A DNA stretch of 64,000 nt, taken from positions 91,905-155,904 of the forward strand of contig NZ_SPQP01000005.1 of the NCBI RefSeq assembly GCF_004571075.1, in the 5' to 3' direction. Below the pieces are notes generated by a model that was not told where the DNA came from, ran no database searches, and saw nothing but the letters and a program-made list of their open reading frames with translations. The position numbers and the translations under genes were made by a program. How positions within the stretch are numbered: the first letter of the stretch is position 1; each line of letters opens with the position of its first letter. The stretch is from Blastococcus sp. TF02A-35 (GTDB taxonomy: Bacteria; Actinomycetota; Actinomycetes; Mycobacteriales; Geodermatophilaceae). Positions 15,559-25,839 of the stretch are shown in pieces.

Positions 15559-16782
15559 GTGAGCGGACCCCTGGACGGCGTGCTCGTCGTCGACCTGACC
15601 CGTGCGCTGGCCGGGCCGCACGCCGCGATGATGCTGGGCGACCTGGGCGCCCGGGTGGTCAAGGTGGAGAGCCCCGGCAGCGGGGACGACACCCGGGGCT
15701 GGGGCCCGCCCTTCGTGTGGCCCGGGGGTGACGGGGCGGGCGGGAACACCGCGGGGGACCGCGAGTCCACCTACTTCCTGTCGGCCAACCGCAACAAGGA
15801 GTCGATCGCCCTCGACCTCAAGGACGAGGCGGACAAGGCGGTGCTCACCGAGCTGCTGCGCCGGGCCGACGTCCTGCTGGAGAACTTCCGCCCCGGCACG
15901 CTGGCCCGGCTCGGCTTCGGCACCGACGTGCTGGCCGGGCTCAACCCGCGGCTGGTCCAGCTGTCGATCAGCGGCTTCGGCCACGACGGGCCGGAGGGTG
16001 GCCGGGCCGGCTACGACCAGATCGCCCAGGGCGAGGCGGGCCTCATGTCGCTGACGGGGTCGGGGCCGGAGGACCCGCAGCGGGTCGGCGTCCCGATCGG
16101 CGACCTGCTGGCCGGCATGTACGGGGCCTACGGCGTGCTGGCCGCGCTGCACGAGCGGGAGCGGACCGGCCGTGGCCAGGTGGTGCGCACCTCGCTGCTC
16201 GCGGCCATCGTCGGCGTGCACGCCTTCCAGGGGACGGCGTGGACGGTCGCCGGGAAGGTCGGCCACGCGCAGGGCAACCACCACCCCTCCATCGCGCCGT
16301 ACGGGCTGTTCCGCTGCTCCGGCGGCAGCGTGCAGCTCTCCTGCGGGTCGGAGTCGCTGTGGCGCCGGCTGTGCGCGGAGTTCGGGCTGGAGCCGGCTGC
16401 TCCCGGCCTGGCGACCAACGGCGAGCGGGTGGAGAACCGCGACCGGGTGATCGCGCTGCTGGAGGAGGCCTTCGCCGCCATCCCCGCCGAGGAGCTGCTC
16501 GCCCGGCTCGCCGCCGCCGGCATCCCCGCCGGCAAGGTGCGCACGATCGACGAGGTGTACGGCTGGGAGCAGACGCTGTCGCAGGGACTGCTGGTCGACG
16601 TCGAGCACGCGAGCCTCGGCCGGGTGCAGCTCCCGGGGCCGCCGCTACGGTTCTTCGACCCGTCCCCCGACGGGGAGACCGAGACGACCCGCCGGAACCA
16701 CACCGCTCCCCCGGTGCTGGGCGCCGACGGCGACGCGATCCGCGCCTGGCTGGCCGGGACCGAGGAGGACACGACCCCGTGA
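15559..16782 (+). CDS. CaiB/BaiF family (class III) CoA-transferase
   Basis: Transfers coenzyme A between carboxylic acids through an aspartyl-CoA intermediate. The 407-residue protein shows the family N-terminus GVLVVDLTRALAGPHAAMMLGDLGARVVKVE, the SANRNKESIALDLK and NFRPGTLARLG motifs, and the expected catalytic Asp182 in PIGDLLAG. The GTG start at 15559 is preceded by CGGAGTG. It is 18 bases downstream of the MatC-like carrier and overlaps the following carboxyltransferase gene in a GTGA junction, so the three genes form an operon. The acid substrate is unknown; malonate, succinate or a branched acid are all possible. Confidence 0.88.
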   Translation: MSGPLDGVLVVDLTRALAGPHAAMMLGDLGARVVKVESPGSGDDTRGWGPPFVWPGGDGAGGNTAGDRESTYFLSANRNKESIALDLKDEADKAVLTELLRRADVLLENFRPGTLARLGFGTDVLAGLNPRLVQLSISGFGHDGPEGGRAGYDQIAQGEAGLMSLTGSGPEDPQRVGVPIGDLLAGMYGAYGVLAALHERERTGRGQVVRTSLLAAIVGVHAFQGTAWTVAGKVGHAQGNHHPSIAPYGLFRCSGGSVQLSCGSESLWRRLCAEFGLEPAAPGLATNGERVENRDRVIALLEEAFAAIPAEELLARLAAAGIPAGKVRTIDEVYGWEQTLSQGLLVDVEHASLGRVQLPGPPLRFFDPSPDGETETTRRNHTAPPVLGADGDAIRAWLAGTEEDTTP

Positions 16783-18317
16783 GCGCACCGACCGACCGGC
16801 CGGCCCGCCTCGACGCCCGCGCCCTGCGCGACCTCGTCCTCGACGCCGGCTCGTGGCAGTCCTGGGACTCCCCGATCCCGCCCCGGGACGTCAGCGAGAG
16901 CTACGCCCGCGACCTGGAGCGCGCGGCGGAGAGGACGCGGCAGGACGAGTCGGTCATCACCGGCGAGGGGCGGCTGCGCGGCCGCCGGGTCGCCGTCGTC
17001 GCCGGGGAGTTCGGCTTCCTGGCCGGCTCCATCGGGGTGGCCGCCGCCGAGCGGCTGGTCTCCGCCGTGGAGCGGGCCACCGAGGAGGGGCTGCCGCTGC
17101 TGGCCGCACCGGTGTCCGGCGGCACCCGGATGCAGGAGGGCACCGTCGCCTTCCTGCAGATGATCGGCATCACCGCCGCGATCGCCCGGCACAAGGAGGC
17201 CGGCCTCCCGTACCTGGTGTACCTGCGCAACCCGACCTTCGGCGGCGTGCTGGCGTCGTGGGGGTCGCTGGGCCACGTGACCATCGCCGAGCCCGGCGCC
17301 TCGATCGGCTTCCTCGGGCCGCGGGTGTTCGAGGCGCTGTACGGCGAGCCGTTCCCGGAGGGGGTGCAGACCGCCGAGCACATGGCCGAGCGCGGCCTGA
17401 TCGACGCCGTCGTCCCGCACGAGGAGATCGCCGAGGTGGCCGACCGGGCGCTGCGGGTGCTGGCCGCTCGCCAGACCTGGCACCAGGACGTCGCCGGTGC
17501 CGAGCGCCCGACGGCCGAGGACGGCACCGACGCCACCGACCCGGACGACGGGCGCAGCGCCTGGGACGTCGTCACCGCCTCGCGGCGGGAGGACCGGCCC
17601 GGCGTGCGGCGGCTGCTGCGCACCGCGGCCACCGACGTCGTCGGCCTGTCCGGGACCGGCGCGGGCGAGAAGGACCCGGGGCTGCTGCTGGCGCTGGCCC
17701 GCTTCGGCGGCGCGCCCTGCGTGGTCCTCGGGCAGGACCGGCGCGGGCAGTCGATGTCGGCACCGCTCGGGCCCGCGGCGCTGCGCGAGGCCCGGCGCGG
17801 CATGCACCTGGCCGAGGAGCTCCGCCTCCCGCTGGTGACGCTGATCGACACCCCCGGCGCCGCGCTCTCCCGCGAGGCCGAGGAGGGCGGGCTGGCCGGG
17901 GAGATCGCGCGGTGCCTGCACGACCTCGTGGTGCTGAGGGCGCCCACCCTCGCGGTGCTGCTCGGCCAGGGCACCGGCGGCGGCGCGCTGGCGCTGGTCC
18001 CGGCCGACCGGGTGCTGGCCGCGGCCAACGGCTGGCTCGGCCCGCTGCCCCCGGAGGGCGCGTCGGCGATCGTGCACCGCACCGTGGACCGGGCGGACGA
18101 GATGGCGGCGGACCAGGGCGTCCGGGCGACCGACCTGTGGCGGGCCGGGATCGTCGACCGGGTGGTGCCCGAGCGGCCCGACGCCGCCGACGAGCCGACC
18201 GAGTTCTGCCTCCGCCTGGGGCGGGTGCTCGGCGAGGAGCTCGCCGGGCTGCTGGGCCGCGACGACACCGAGCGCTACCGCACCCGGCTGCACCGGTACC
18301 GCCACCTCGGCCGCTGA
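16779..18317 (+). CDS. Fused AccD-AccA-like carboxyltransferase (AccD3-type)
   Basis: A 512-residue crotonase-superfamily protein joining two carboxyltransferase halves. Residues about 50-220 match the AccD beta subunit (VAVVAGEFGFLAGSIGVAAAERL, SGGTRMQEGTVAFLQM, GGVLASWGSLGHVTIAEPGA, GFLGPRVFEAL). Residues about 255-500 match the AccA alpha subunit (IDTPGAALSREAEEGG, IARCLHDLVVL, LLGQGTGGGALAL). The N-terminus lacks the Cys4 zinc finger of E. coli-type AccD. M. tuberculosis AccD3 has a similar fused layout. No biotin carboxylase or biotin carrier gene is in the window. With a MatC-like carrier and CoA-transferase upstream (GTGA overlap), a biotin-independent decarboxylation of malonyl-CoA, as by MdcD/MdcE, is a reasonable but untested idea. 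Confidence 0.8.
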   Translation: MSAPTDRPARLDARALRDLVLDAGSWQSWDSPIPPRDVSESYARDLERAAERTRQDESVITGEGRLRGRRVAVVAGEFGFLAGSIGVAAAERLVSAVERATEEGLPLLAAPVSGGTRMQEGTVAFLQMIGITAAIARHKEAGLPYLVYLRNPTFGGVLASWGSLGHVTIAEPGASIGFLGPRVFEALYGEPFPEGVQTAEHMAERGLIDAVVPHEEIAEVADRALRVLAARQTWHQDVAGAERPTAEDGTDATDPDDGRSAWDVVTASRREDRPGVRRLLRTAATDVVGLSGTGAGEKDPGLLLALARFGGAPCVVLGQDRRGQSMSAPLGPAALREARRGMHLAEELRLPLVTLIDTPGAALSREAEEGGLAGEIARCLHDLVVLRAPTLAVLLGQGTGGGALALVPADRVLAAANGWLGPLPPEGASAIVHRTVDRADEMAADQGVRATDLWRAGIVDRVVPERPDAADEPTEFCLRLGRVLGEELAGLLGRDDTERYRTRLHRYRHLGR

Positions 18318-18333
18318 GGTCGCCGCCGGTTCG

Positions 18334-18390
18334 GCGATGTGCGCGCACGGCCGGTCCTCCGCCCGGGATCGCGCCCGGGGCGCACACTGC
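18334..18390. repeat. Degenerate REP-like inverted repeat
   Basis: GCGATGTGCGC (18334-18344) faces GCGCACACTGC (18380-18390), pairing at 9 of 11 positions around a GC-rich loop. The left 11-mer is identical to the start of the longer palindrome at 47915-47971. It follows the carboxyltransferase stop and may act as its terminator. Confidence 0.35.
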
Positions 18391-18446
18391 CCGGACGCGG
18401 CGGAACCCGGTTCTCCTGCGCCGCGCCCCCTGGCACGATCACCGAC

Positions 18447-18893
18447 GTGGCAGGGACGGCGGACGAGCAGCGCCTGCGCGACCTCGCGCGGCTGCGCCGC
18501 GTCCGCGACCGGATCGACCGGGAGTACGCCCAGCCGCTGGACGTCGAGGCGCTCGCCCGCGGGGCGCACATGTCCGCGGGCCACCTGAGCCGGGAGTTCA
18601 GGCGGGCCTACGGCGAGTCGCCCTACAGCTACCTGATGACGCGGCGGATCGAGCGGGCGATGGCGCTGCTGCGCCGCGGCGACCTCGGCGTCACCGAGGT
18701 CTGCTTCGCGGTGGGCTGCCAGTCGCTGGGCACGTTCAGCACGCGCTTCACCGAGCTGGTCGGGGTGCCGCCGAGCGTCTACCGGCGGGAGGCGGCGCGG
18801 GCGACCGAGGGCATCCCGTCCTGCCTGTCCAAGCAGGTCACCCGACCGGTCAGGAATCGAGAAGCGCGGGCCGGCGCCCCGTCCCTAGCGTGA
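18447..18893 (+). CDS. AraC-family transcriptional regulator, DNA-binding domain only
   Basis: A 148-residue protein consisting essentially of the double helix-turn-helix domain: VRDRIDREYAQPLDVEALA, HMSAGHLSREFRRAYGESPYSYLMTRRIERAMALL, and the second helix-turn-helix ITDVCFAVGCQSLGTFSTRF-like block (here VTEVCFAVGCQSLGTFSTRF). There is no N-terminal ligand-binding domain. The GTG start at 18447 is chosen since upstream sequence shows no homology. It is followed directly by a VOC protein and a UvrA-like ABC protein, a trio that recurs in Actinobacteria, suggesting it controls these two. It is likely to lack its own effector pocket, so signal input may come from a partner. Confidence 0.85.
   Translation: MAGTADEQRLRDLARLRRVRDRIDREYAQPLDVEALARGAHMSAGHLSREFRRAYGESPYSYLMTRRIERAMALLRRGDLGVTEVCFAVGCQSLGTFSTRFTELVGVPPSVYRREAARATEGIPSCLSKQVTRPVRNREARAGAPSLA
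18886..18891 (+). promoter_or_regulatory. -10 element for the VOC gene (leaderless type)
   Basis: TAGCGT, seven bases before the ATG at 18899, within the last codons of the AraC-like gene. It would give the VOC gene an independent, leaderless transcript. Confidence 0.45.
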
Positions 18894-18898
18894 CCGCC

Positions 18899-19309
18899 AT
18901 GGACATCACCATCCACCAGACGTTCCTCCCCGCCCCCGACCCCGAGCCCTCCCTGGCCTTCTACCGGGACGCGGTCGGCCTCGAGCTCCTCAACGACGTC
19001 GGCTACGACGGCATGCGCTGGCTGACGCTGGGCGCCCCGGGCGGGGCCGGCACCCAGCTGGTCCTGTACCCGCCGGCCGCCGACCCGGGCGTCACCGAGG
19101 AGGAGCAGCGCACCATCGCCGAGATGATGGCCAAGGGCACCTTCGCCTCCCTGATCCTGGCCACCACGGACCTCGACGCCGCCTTCGACGCGATCCAGGC
19201 GACCGGCGCGGAGGTCATGCAGGAGCCGGCCCAGCAGCCCTACGGCGTGCGCGACTGCGCGTTCCGCGACCCCGCGGGCAACACCGTCCGCATCCAGGAG
19301 CTGCGCTGA
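18899..19309 (+). CDS. VOC (glyoxalase/bleomycin-resistance) superfamily protein
   Basis: A 136-residue single-chain VOC protein with two beta-alpha-beta-beta-beta modules: MDITIHQTFLPAPDPEPSLAFYRDAVGLELLNDV at the start and FASLILATTDLDAAFDAIQATGAEVMQEPAQQPYGVRDCAFRDPAGNTVRIQEL at the end. Such proteins are metalloenzymes or small-molecule binders, including antibiotic-binding proteins. His6 and the C-terminal Glu are candidate metal ligands. It lies between the AraC-like regulator and the UvrA-like gene, so a role in detoxifying or sensing a drug is plausible. The substrate is unknown. Confidence 0.85.
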   Translation: MDITIHQTFLPAPDPEPSLAFYRDAVGLELLNDVGYDGMRWLTLGAPGGAGTQLVLYPPAADPGVTEEEQRTIAEMMAKGTFASLILATTDLDAAFDAIQATGAEVMQEPAQQPYGVRDCAFRDPAGNTVRIQELR

Positions 19310-19359
19310 GAAGTCCTCGTCCGGGCAGTCCTCACTGTCGGACACCGCTGGTAGGCATC

Positions 19360-19386
19360 GGCCGGTCGCCGCAGGGGCGACCGGCC
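19360..19386 (+). promoter_or_regulatory. Perfect hairpin in the leader of the UvrA-like gene
   Basis: GGCCGGTCGCC (19360-19370) and GGCGACCGGCC (19376-19386) form a perfect 11-bp stem with a 5-nt loop. It is 50 bases after the VOC stop and 23 bases before the UvrA-like ATG. It may be a terminator of the upstream unit or an attenuator for the ABC protein. Confidence 0.5.
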
Positions 19387-19409
19387 CGCACGGACGGAGA
19401 CACCGCCGC

Positions 19410-21772
<2,363 letters not shown>

Positions 21773-21788
<16 letters not shown>

Positions 21789-22516
21789 GCCCTCCGGTCA
21801 GCCGGGGGCAGGACCAGGAACTCGTTGCCGTCGGGGTCGGCCAGCACCACCGTGCCGGCCCCGCCGGGACCGGCGCCGGCACGCGTGGCGCCGAGGGAGA
21901 CCAGGCGCGCCACCTCCGCCTCGAGGTCGCCGTCGGCAGCGACCTCGAGGTGCAGCCGGTCCCTCGCCGCCGCGTCGGGCCGCAGGGGCACCCCGTCCCA
22001 GGTGACCTTCGGGCCGCCGTGCGGGGAGCGCACGGCGGTCTCGAGGTCCTGGTCCCAGACCAGCGGCCACCCCAGGGCGTCCCGCCAGAAGTAGCCGACC
22101 GCCTGGGAGCCGTCGCACGCCAGCGCACCGACGAACCCGCAGTCGGCGAGGAAGCCGTTGCCCGGCTCGATGACGCAGAACTCGTTGCCCTCCGGGTCGG
22201 CGAGGACCACGTGCTGCTCCTCGGGGAGCTGGCCGATGTCGACGTGCCGGCCACCGAGCTCCAGCGCCCGCGCGACCGTCCGCTCCTGGTCGTCCCACGA
22301 GCCGCTCGTCAGGTCCAGGTGCTTGCCGTTCTTCGCCGTCTTCGGCTCGGCGGTGGGGAGGAACCGCAGCGAGAACCCGGTGTCGTCGGCCGGCAGCAGC
22401 GTGGCCCCGTCCCCGGCGGCGCGGTCGGGCTGCCAGCCCAGGAGGCCGGCCCAGAACCGGGCGAGCCCCTCGGGGTCGAGGGCGTCGACGGTGAGCGAGA
22501 CGAGGCGGCAGGTCAT
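21773..22516 (-). CDS. Two-domain VOC superfamily protein
   Basis: A 247-residue protein with two tandem VOC modules: residues about 1-115 (MTCRLVSLTVDALDPEGLARFWAGLLGW ... HVVLADPEGNEFCVIEPG) and 120-240 (ALACDGSQAVGYFWRDALGW ... TVVLADPDGNEFLVLPP). Each ends with the DPxGNEF strand of the family. Proteins with this pattern are often annotated as glyoxalases, though catalytic activity is rarely shown. Start ATG 22516 has GGAGGT upstream. It converges with the UvrA-like gene and overlaps its end; the 233-base region upstream (22517-22749), divergent from the FmdB-like gene, shows no clear motif other than possible promoters. Confidence 0.85.
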
Positions 22517-22749
22517 GGGTGTCGCACCTCCGGTGGCCGACGCGACGCCGGGAGCGGCTCCGGTCCCGACGAGGGCGAAGCCTGGACCTCGTCGGCCGGC
22601 AGGGCAACGCAATTGCCGGAGCCGGGCGCTGCGCGGGGGGTGACTCTCGCCCTCCTTCGTGGACGGCGGCGGGCGCATGACGCATCATTGGCAGTCGACG
22701 GGGCCGAGTGCCAGCCCCACGTCCTCCGCTCGACCAGGGAGCCACCGCA

Positions 22750-23079
22750 GTGCCCACGTACCAGTACGCCTGCACCAACCCCGAGACCAAGCACCAGTTC
22801 GAGGTCGTGCAGTCCTTCACCGACGAGCCGGTCAGCGAGTGCCCCGAGTGCGGCGCCGCCGTCCGCAAGGTCTACGGCTCGGTGGGCGTGGTCTTCAAGG
22901 GCTCCGGCTTCTACCGCACCGACAGCCGCAAGAGCAGCAGCTCCTCCGACGCGCCGAGCACCAGCTCCTCGTCCTCCACCTCGGCCAAGGACGGCGGCTC
23001 CTCGTCGACGGGCTCGACCTCGTCGACCAGCTCGACGACCTCCTCCACCTCGGGCAGCACGGCCAAGGCCGCCAACTGA
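22750..23079 (+). CDS. FmdB-like zinc-ribbon protein, Ser-rich (Ruc-type), with a missing zinc-ligand Cys
   Basis: A 109-residue protein with an FmdB zinc ribbon and a long Ser/Thr-rich disordered tail (residues about 58-109). The conserved block VGVVFKGSGFYRTDSRKSS and the gene position near galU and mscL match Rv0991c (Ruc), described in M. tuberculosis as a redox-regulated chaperone. The ribbon should have two CxxC-type pairs; the second (CPEC) is intact, but in the first only the leading Cys of CTNPETKH remains, the other position being Thr. Whether it still binds zinc, perhaps through the nearby His, is unknown. The GTG start at 22750 has AGGGAG upstream and gives VPTYQYAC, the family N-terminus. 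Confidence 0.8.
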   Translation: MPTYQYACTNPETKHQFEVVQSFTDEPVSECPECGAAVRKVYGSVGVVFKGSGFYRTDSRKSSSSSDAPSTSSSSSTSAKDGGSSSTGSTSSTSSTTSSTSGSTAKAAN

Positions 23080-23172
23080 CCCCGGACGGGCCGCCCGTCC
23101 ACAGCCGCCGCCCCTCTCCACAGCCCCGGCCGCACCCGCTCGGGTAGCGCCCCGGACGGGGAGGGTCGACGC

Positions 23173-23796
23173 ATGTTCCGGCTGCGCCGCCCCCGCTCCC
23201 CCGCACTGCTCGCCCGCCGGCTCGCCGCCGGGCTGCTGGCCGGCCTCGCCCTGGCGCTCGCGCTGCGGCCCGAGCCGGCACCGGCCGACGCGGCGGCGAC
23301 CGACCGACCGGTCGTGGTGGCCGCCACCGACCTCCCCGCCGGCACCCGCCTCACGGCCGCCCACCTGGCCGTCGTCGCCCTCCCCGGCGAGGCGGTGCCG
23401 GCCGGCGCCGTCGACCAGGTCGAGCCGCTGCACCACCAGGTGCTCGCCGGCCCCGTCCGCCGGGGCGAGCCCCTGACCGACGCACGGCTCGTCGGCGCCG
23501 GGCTGACCACCTCGCTGCCGGACGGCCAGGTCGCGGCGCCCGTGCGGCTGGCCGACCTCGGGGTGAGCGCCCTGGTCCGCCCCGGCGACCGGGTCGACGT
23601 CCTGGCCGCGGCCCCGGACAGCGGGGCGGCGGAGCGGGTGGCGGCGGGCGCGCTCGTCCTGGCCGCACCGGGCCGGGGCTCCGACGGCGACCCGGGCGCG
23701 GGGCTCCTCCTGCTGGCCGTCGACGAGGGGACGGCGACCGCCCTGGCGGCCGCCTCGGCCACCGCCACGCTCACCATCAGCCTCCCGCCGCCCTGA
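23173..23796 (+). CDS. SAF-domain protein (CpaB/RcpC-like)
   Basis: A 207-residue exported or membrane-anchored protein: Arg-rich N-terminus, a hydrophobic helix at about residues 15-33, then a SAF domain (VVVAATDLPAGTRLTAAHLAVVALPGEAVP ... LAGPVRRGEPLTDARLV), followed by the RcpC/CpaB-like part (LVRPGDRVDVLAAAP). CpaB proteins assemble Flp/Tad pili, but this isolated form recurs in Actinobacteria between the FmdB-like gene and mscL without pilus genes, so its role is not known. The ATG at 23173 follows GGGGAGGG. Confidence 0.75.
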   Translation: MFRLRRPRSPALLARRLAAGLLAGLALALALRPEPAPADAAATDRPVVVAATDLPAGTRLTAAHLAVVALPGEAVPAGAVDQVEPLHHQVLAGPVRRGEPLTDARLVGAGLTTSLPDGQVAAPVRLADLGVSALVRPGDRVDVLAAAPDSGAAERVAAGALVLAAPGRGSDGDPGAGLLLLAVDEGTATALAAASATATLTISLPPP

Positions 23797-23837
23797 CCGG
23801 CCGCGCGGACCTCGGGGGGATGTGGCTGGATGGTCGC

Positions 23838-24248
23838 GTGCTGAAGGGATTCAAGGACTTCCTCTTCCGCGGCAACGTCGTGGACCTCGCCGTCGCGGTC
23901 GTGATCGGCTCGGCGTTCACCGCGCTGGTGAACGCCTTCGCGAGCTCGTTCCTCACGCCGCTCATCGGGCTGCTGGGAGGTGGCGGCGAGCTCGGCGGAG
24001 TGCTCGAGGTGAACCAGCAGGAGTTCACCTGGGGCGCCTTCCTGAGCCAGCTGATCACCTTCGTGCTGACCGCGGCGGTGCTCTACTTCCTCGTCGTGAT
24101 GCCGCTGCACCGGCTGCTGCAGCGGCGGGTGCGCGGCGAGGAGGCCGGCCCGGTCGCGCCGACGGAGACCGAGCTGCTCATCGAGATCCGCGACCTGCTC
24201 CGCGCCCAGCAGGCCGGGACGGAGCGGGACGGCCCCGCCCCCTCCTAG
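23838..24248 (+). CDS. mscL: Large-conductance mechanosensitive channel
   Basis: Homopentameric channel opened by membrane tension during osmotic downshock. The 136-residue protein has the amphipathic N-terminus LKGFKDFLFRGN, TM1 with VVDLAVAVVIGSAFTALVNAF (pore-lining), TM2 FLSQLITFVLTAAVLYFLVVMP, and the C-terminal helix ETELLIEIRDLLRAQQ. A GTG start at 23838 is chosen to match the family N-terminus; an ATG at 23820 would add six residues. Its stop overlaps the stop of the converging YbaK-like gene by 4 bp. It corresponds to the Rv0985c position in the conserved gene order. Confidence 0.95.
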   Translation: MLKGFKDFLFRGNVVDLAVAVVIGSAFTALVNAFASSFLTPLIGLLGGGGELGGVLEVNQQEFTWGAFLSQLITFVLTAAVLYFLVVMPLHRLLQRRVRGEEAGPVAPTETELLIEIRDLLRAQQAGTERDGPAPS

Positions 24249-24961
24249 TCGCTGCCCCAGTGCGGCGGCCGGTTCTCCAGGTAGCGCCGGTCGTCGTCGC
24301 CGGTCGCCGGGCGCTCACCCCAGCCGATGTCGCTGTCGTCGGGCGCCCGGTCCAGCCGCAACGGCTGGGCCGGCGGCGGCGTGGGCGGCTCTGTCGGCAG
24401 GGGCTGCCCCAGCCCCTCGAGCACCTCGGCCGTCGGCAGCGCCGCCAGCACCGGCCCCGGGACCGCGAGCTTGCTGCCCCGGGTGCCCGACCCGACCACC
24501 ACGAGGTCCGCGGCGGCGACGGCGGCGTCCACCAGCAGCGGCCAGGCGGCGGGCAGGCCCACGGGCGTGATCCCGCCGTAGGCCATCCCGGTCTCGCTGA
24601 CCGCGACGTCCTGCGGGGCGAAGGACGCCTTGCGCGCACCCAGGTGCCGCCGCACCAGCCCGTTCACGTCGGCACGGGAGGTGGCCAGGACCAGGCAGGC
24701 GGCCAGCGTCGTCTCCCCCGCGCGGCGGGCCGCGACGACCACGCAGTTGGCCGAGGCGGCGAGCGGGACGCCGTAGGCCTCGGTGAAGGCAGCGGTGTCG
24801 GCGAGGTCGTCGCCGATCTCGGCCACCCACGCCGGGCCGGCCAGGCCGGCGAGCGCCGCAGCCACCGGCGGTCCCAGCAGGTCGGGCCGGTCGGTGGCGG
24901 GCAGCCAGGTCAGCGTGCCCAGACCGGGGGCGGCGGGGTCGGGCGCAGCGGGGTCGGCCAT
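24245..24961 (-). CDS. YbaK/EbsC-type aminoacyl-tRNA deacylase-like protein
   Basis: A 238-residue protein with the YbaK domain at about residues 40-180: CVVVAARRAGETTLAACLVLA, ARKASFAPQDVAVSETGMAYGGITPVGLP and LVVVGSGTRGSKLAVPGPVLA. YbaK domains hydrolyse mischarged tRNA in the cytosol. The C-terminal 55 residues are Pro-rich and end with a DSDIGWGE-like segment that is outside the domain and seems disordered; this tail is commonly present in actinobacterial homologues. The start at ATG 24961 is the only one giving the N-terminal MADPAAPDPAAPGLG leader. It converges with mscL with a 4-bp overlap. Confidence 0.8.
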   Translation of the reverse strand: MADPAAPDPAAPGLGTLTWLPATDRPDLLGPPVAAALAGLAGPAWVAEIGDDLADTAAFTEAYGVPLAASANCVVVAARRAGETTLAACLVLATSRADVNGLVRRHLGARKASFAPQDVAVSETGMAYGGITPVGLPAAWPLLVDAAVAAADLVVVGSGTRGSKLAVPGPVLAALPTAEVLEGLGQPLPTEPPTPPPAQPLRLDRAPDDSDIGWGERPATGDDDRRYLENRPPHWGSD

Positions 24962-25069
24962 GCCGTCGATCCTGCGGCACGCCCCACCGGAGGGCAGCAG
25001 CCGGGGGCTGGCCGCATCCTGACGGTGTCCGGCTGTCGGCGGCTCCGGGCGGCCACCAGGATGAGGCGC

Positions 25070-25429
25070 ATGATCGGTCAACTCCACTCCGTCGTGATCG
25101 ACGCGCCCGACGCGCACGCCCTGGCCGGCTTCTACGCCGAGCTGCTCGGCATGGAGATCAGCAGGGGCGGGCCGGGCGACGACTGGGTCGTCGTCACCGG
25201 TGCCGGCTACCGGCTGGCCTTCCAGCAGGCCCCCGACCTCCAGCCCCCGGACTGGCCGGACCCGGCCCGCCCGCAGCAGTTCCACCTCGACATCCGCGTC
25301 GCCGACATCGCCGAGGCCGAGCCCAAGGTGCTCGCCCTGGGCGCCCGCGCGCTGCCCGGCGGCGGGGGCGACTTCCGGGTCTACGCCGACCCGGTCGGCC
25401 ACCCGTTCTGCCTGGTGTGGGACGCGTGA
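25070..25429 (+). CDS. VOC superfamily protein (glyoxalase-like)
   Basis: A 119-residue single VOC domain: MIGQLHSVVIDAPDAHALAGFYAELLGM at the N-terminus and VLALGARALPGGGGDFRVYADPVGHPFCLVWD at the end, with the typical His-Pro-Phe-Cys strand. ATG 25070 is used because an AGGATGAGG ribosome-binding site precedes it; an ATG at 25061 would overlap that site. The stop overlaps the next thioesterase gene in a GTGA junction, so the two are cotranscribed. Substrate unknown. Confidence 0.8.
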   Translation: MIGQLHSVVIDAPDAHALAGFYAELLGMEISRGGPGDDWVVVTGAGYRLAFQQAPDLQPPDWPDPARPQQFHLDIRVADIAEAEPKVLALGARALPGGGGDFRVYADPVGHPFCLVWDA

Positions 25430-25839
25430 GCGCCGACCGCCCGCCGGTGGACCTGACCAGCGCGAGCCCGTTCGTCGCCGCGATGGGCTTCCAGGTCGCC
25501 GAGGCCACCGGGGCCCGGGTGACCGGCCACGTCGAGCTCGGCCCCGACCAGCACACCCCGTGGGGCGTGGTGCACGGCGGCCTGTACTGCTCGGTCGTGG
25601 AGTCGGCCGCCAGCATCGGCGCCAGCCTCGCGGTTCAGGACCAGGGCCAGTTCTCGGTGGGCGTCAACAACAACACCGACTTCATCCGCAGCATGACCAG
25701 CGGCCGGGTCGACGTCGTCGCCGAGCCGGTCCAGCAGGGGCGGACGCAGCAGCTGTGGCAGGTCCTCCTCACCCGCGAGGACGGCAAGCTCGTGGCCCGC
25801 GGGCAGGTGCGGCTGCAGAACGTGCCGCTGCCGGGCTAG
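25426..25839 (+). CDS. PaaI-type hotdog thioesterase
   Basis: A 137-residue single hotdog-fold acyl-CoA thioesterase. The key block HTPWGVVHGGLYCSVVESAASIGASL holds the HGG turn and the Glu of the PaaI/4HBT active site, and NTDFIRSMTSGRVDVVAEPVQQGRTQQLWQVLL is the second half. The length matches. It overlaps the preceding VOC gene by 4 bp (GTGA) and converges with the gene at 25836-26750, touching its stop. It probably clears acyl-CoA dead-end products; the acyl chain is not known. Confidence 0.85.
   Translation: MSADRPPVDLTSASPFVAAMGFQVAEATGARVTGHVELGPDQHTPWGVVHGGLYCSVVESAASIGASLAVQDQGQFSVGVNNNTDFIRSMTSGRVDVVAEPVQQGRTQQLWQVLLTREDGKLVARGQVRLQNVPLPG

Noticed and set aside
22960..23079. Ser/Thr-codon repeats in the FmdB-like tail as a tandem DNA repeat
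   Set aside because: The bases vary between repeats; it is low-complexity protein sequence (Ser-rich tail) rather than a repeat array.
23173..23796. CpaB-like protein as part of a pilus operon
   Set aside because: No Tad/Flp pilus ATPase, prepilin or secretin gene is in the window; only the SAF domain is recognised.
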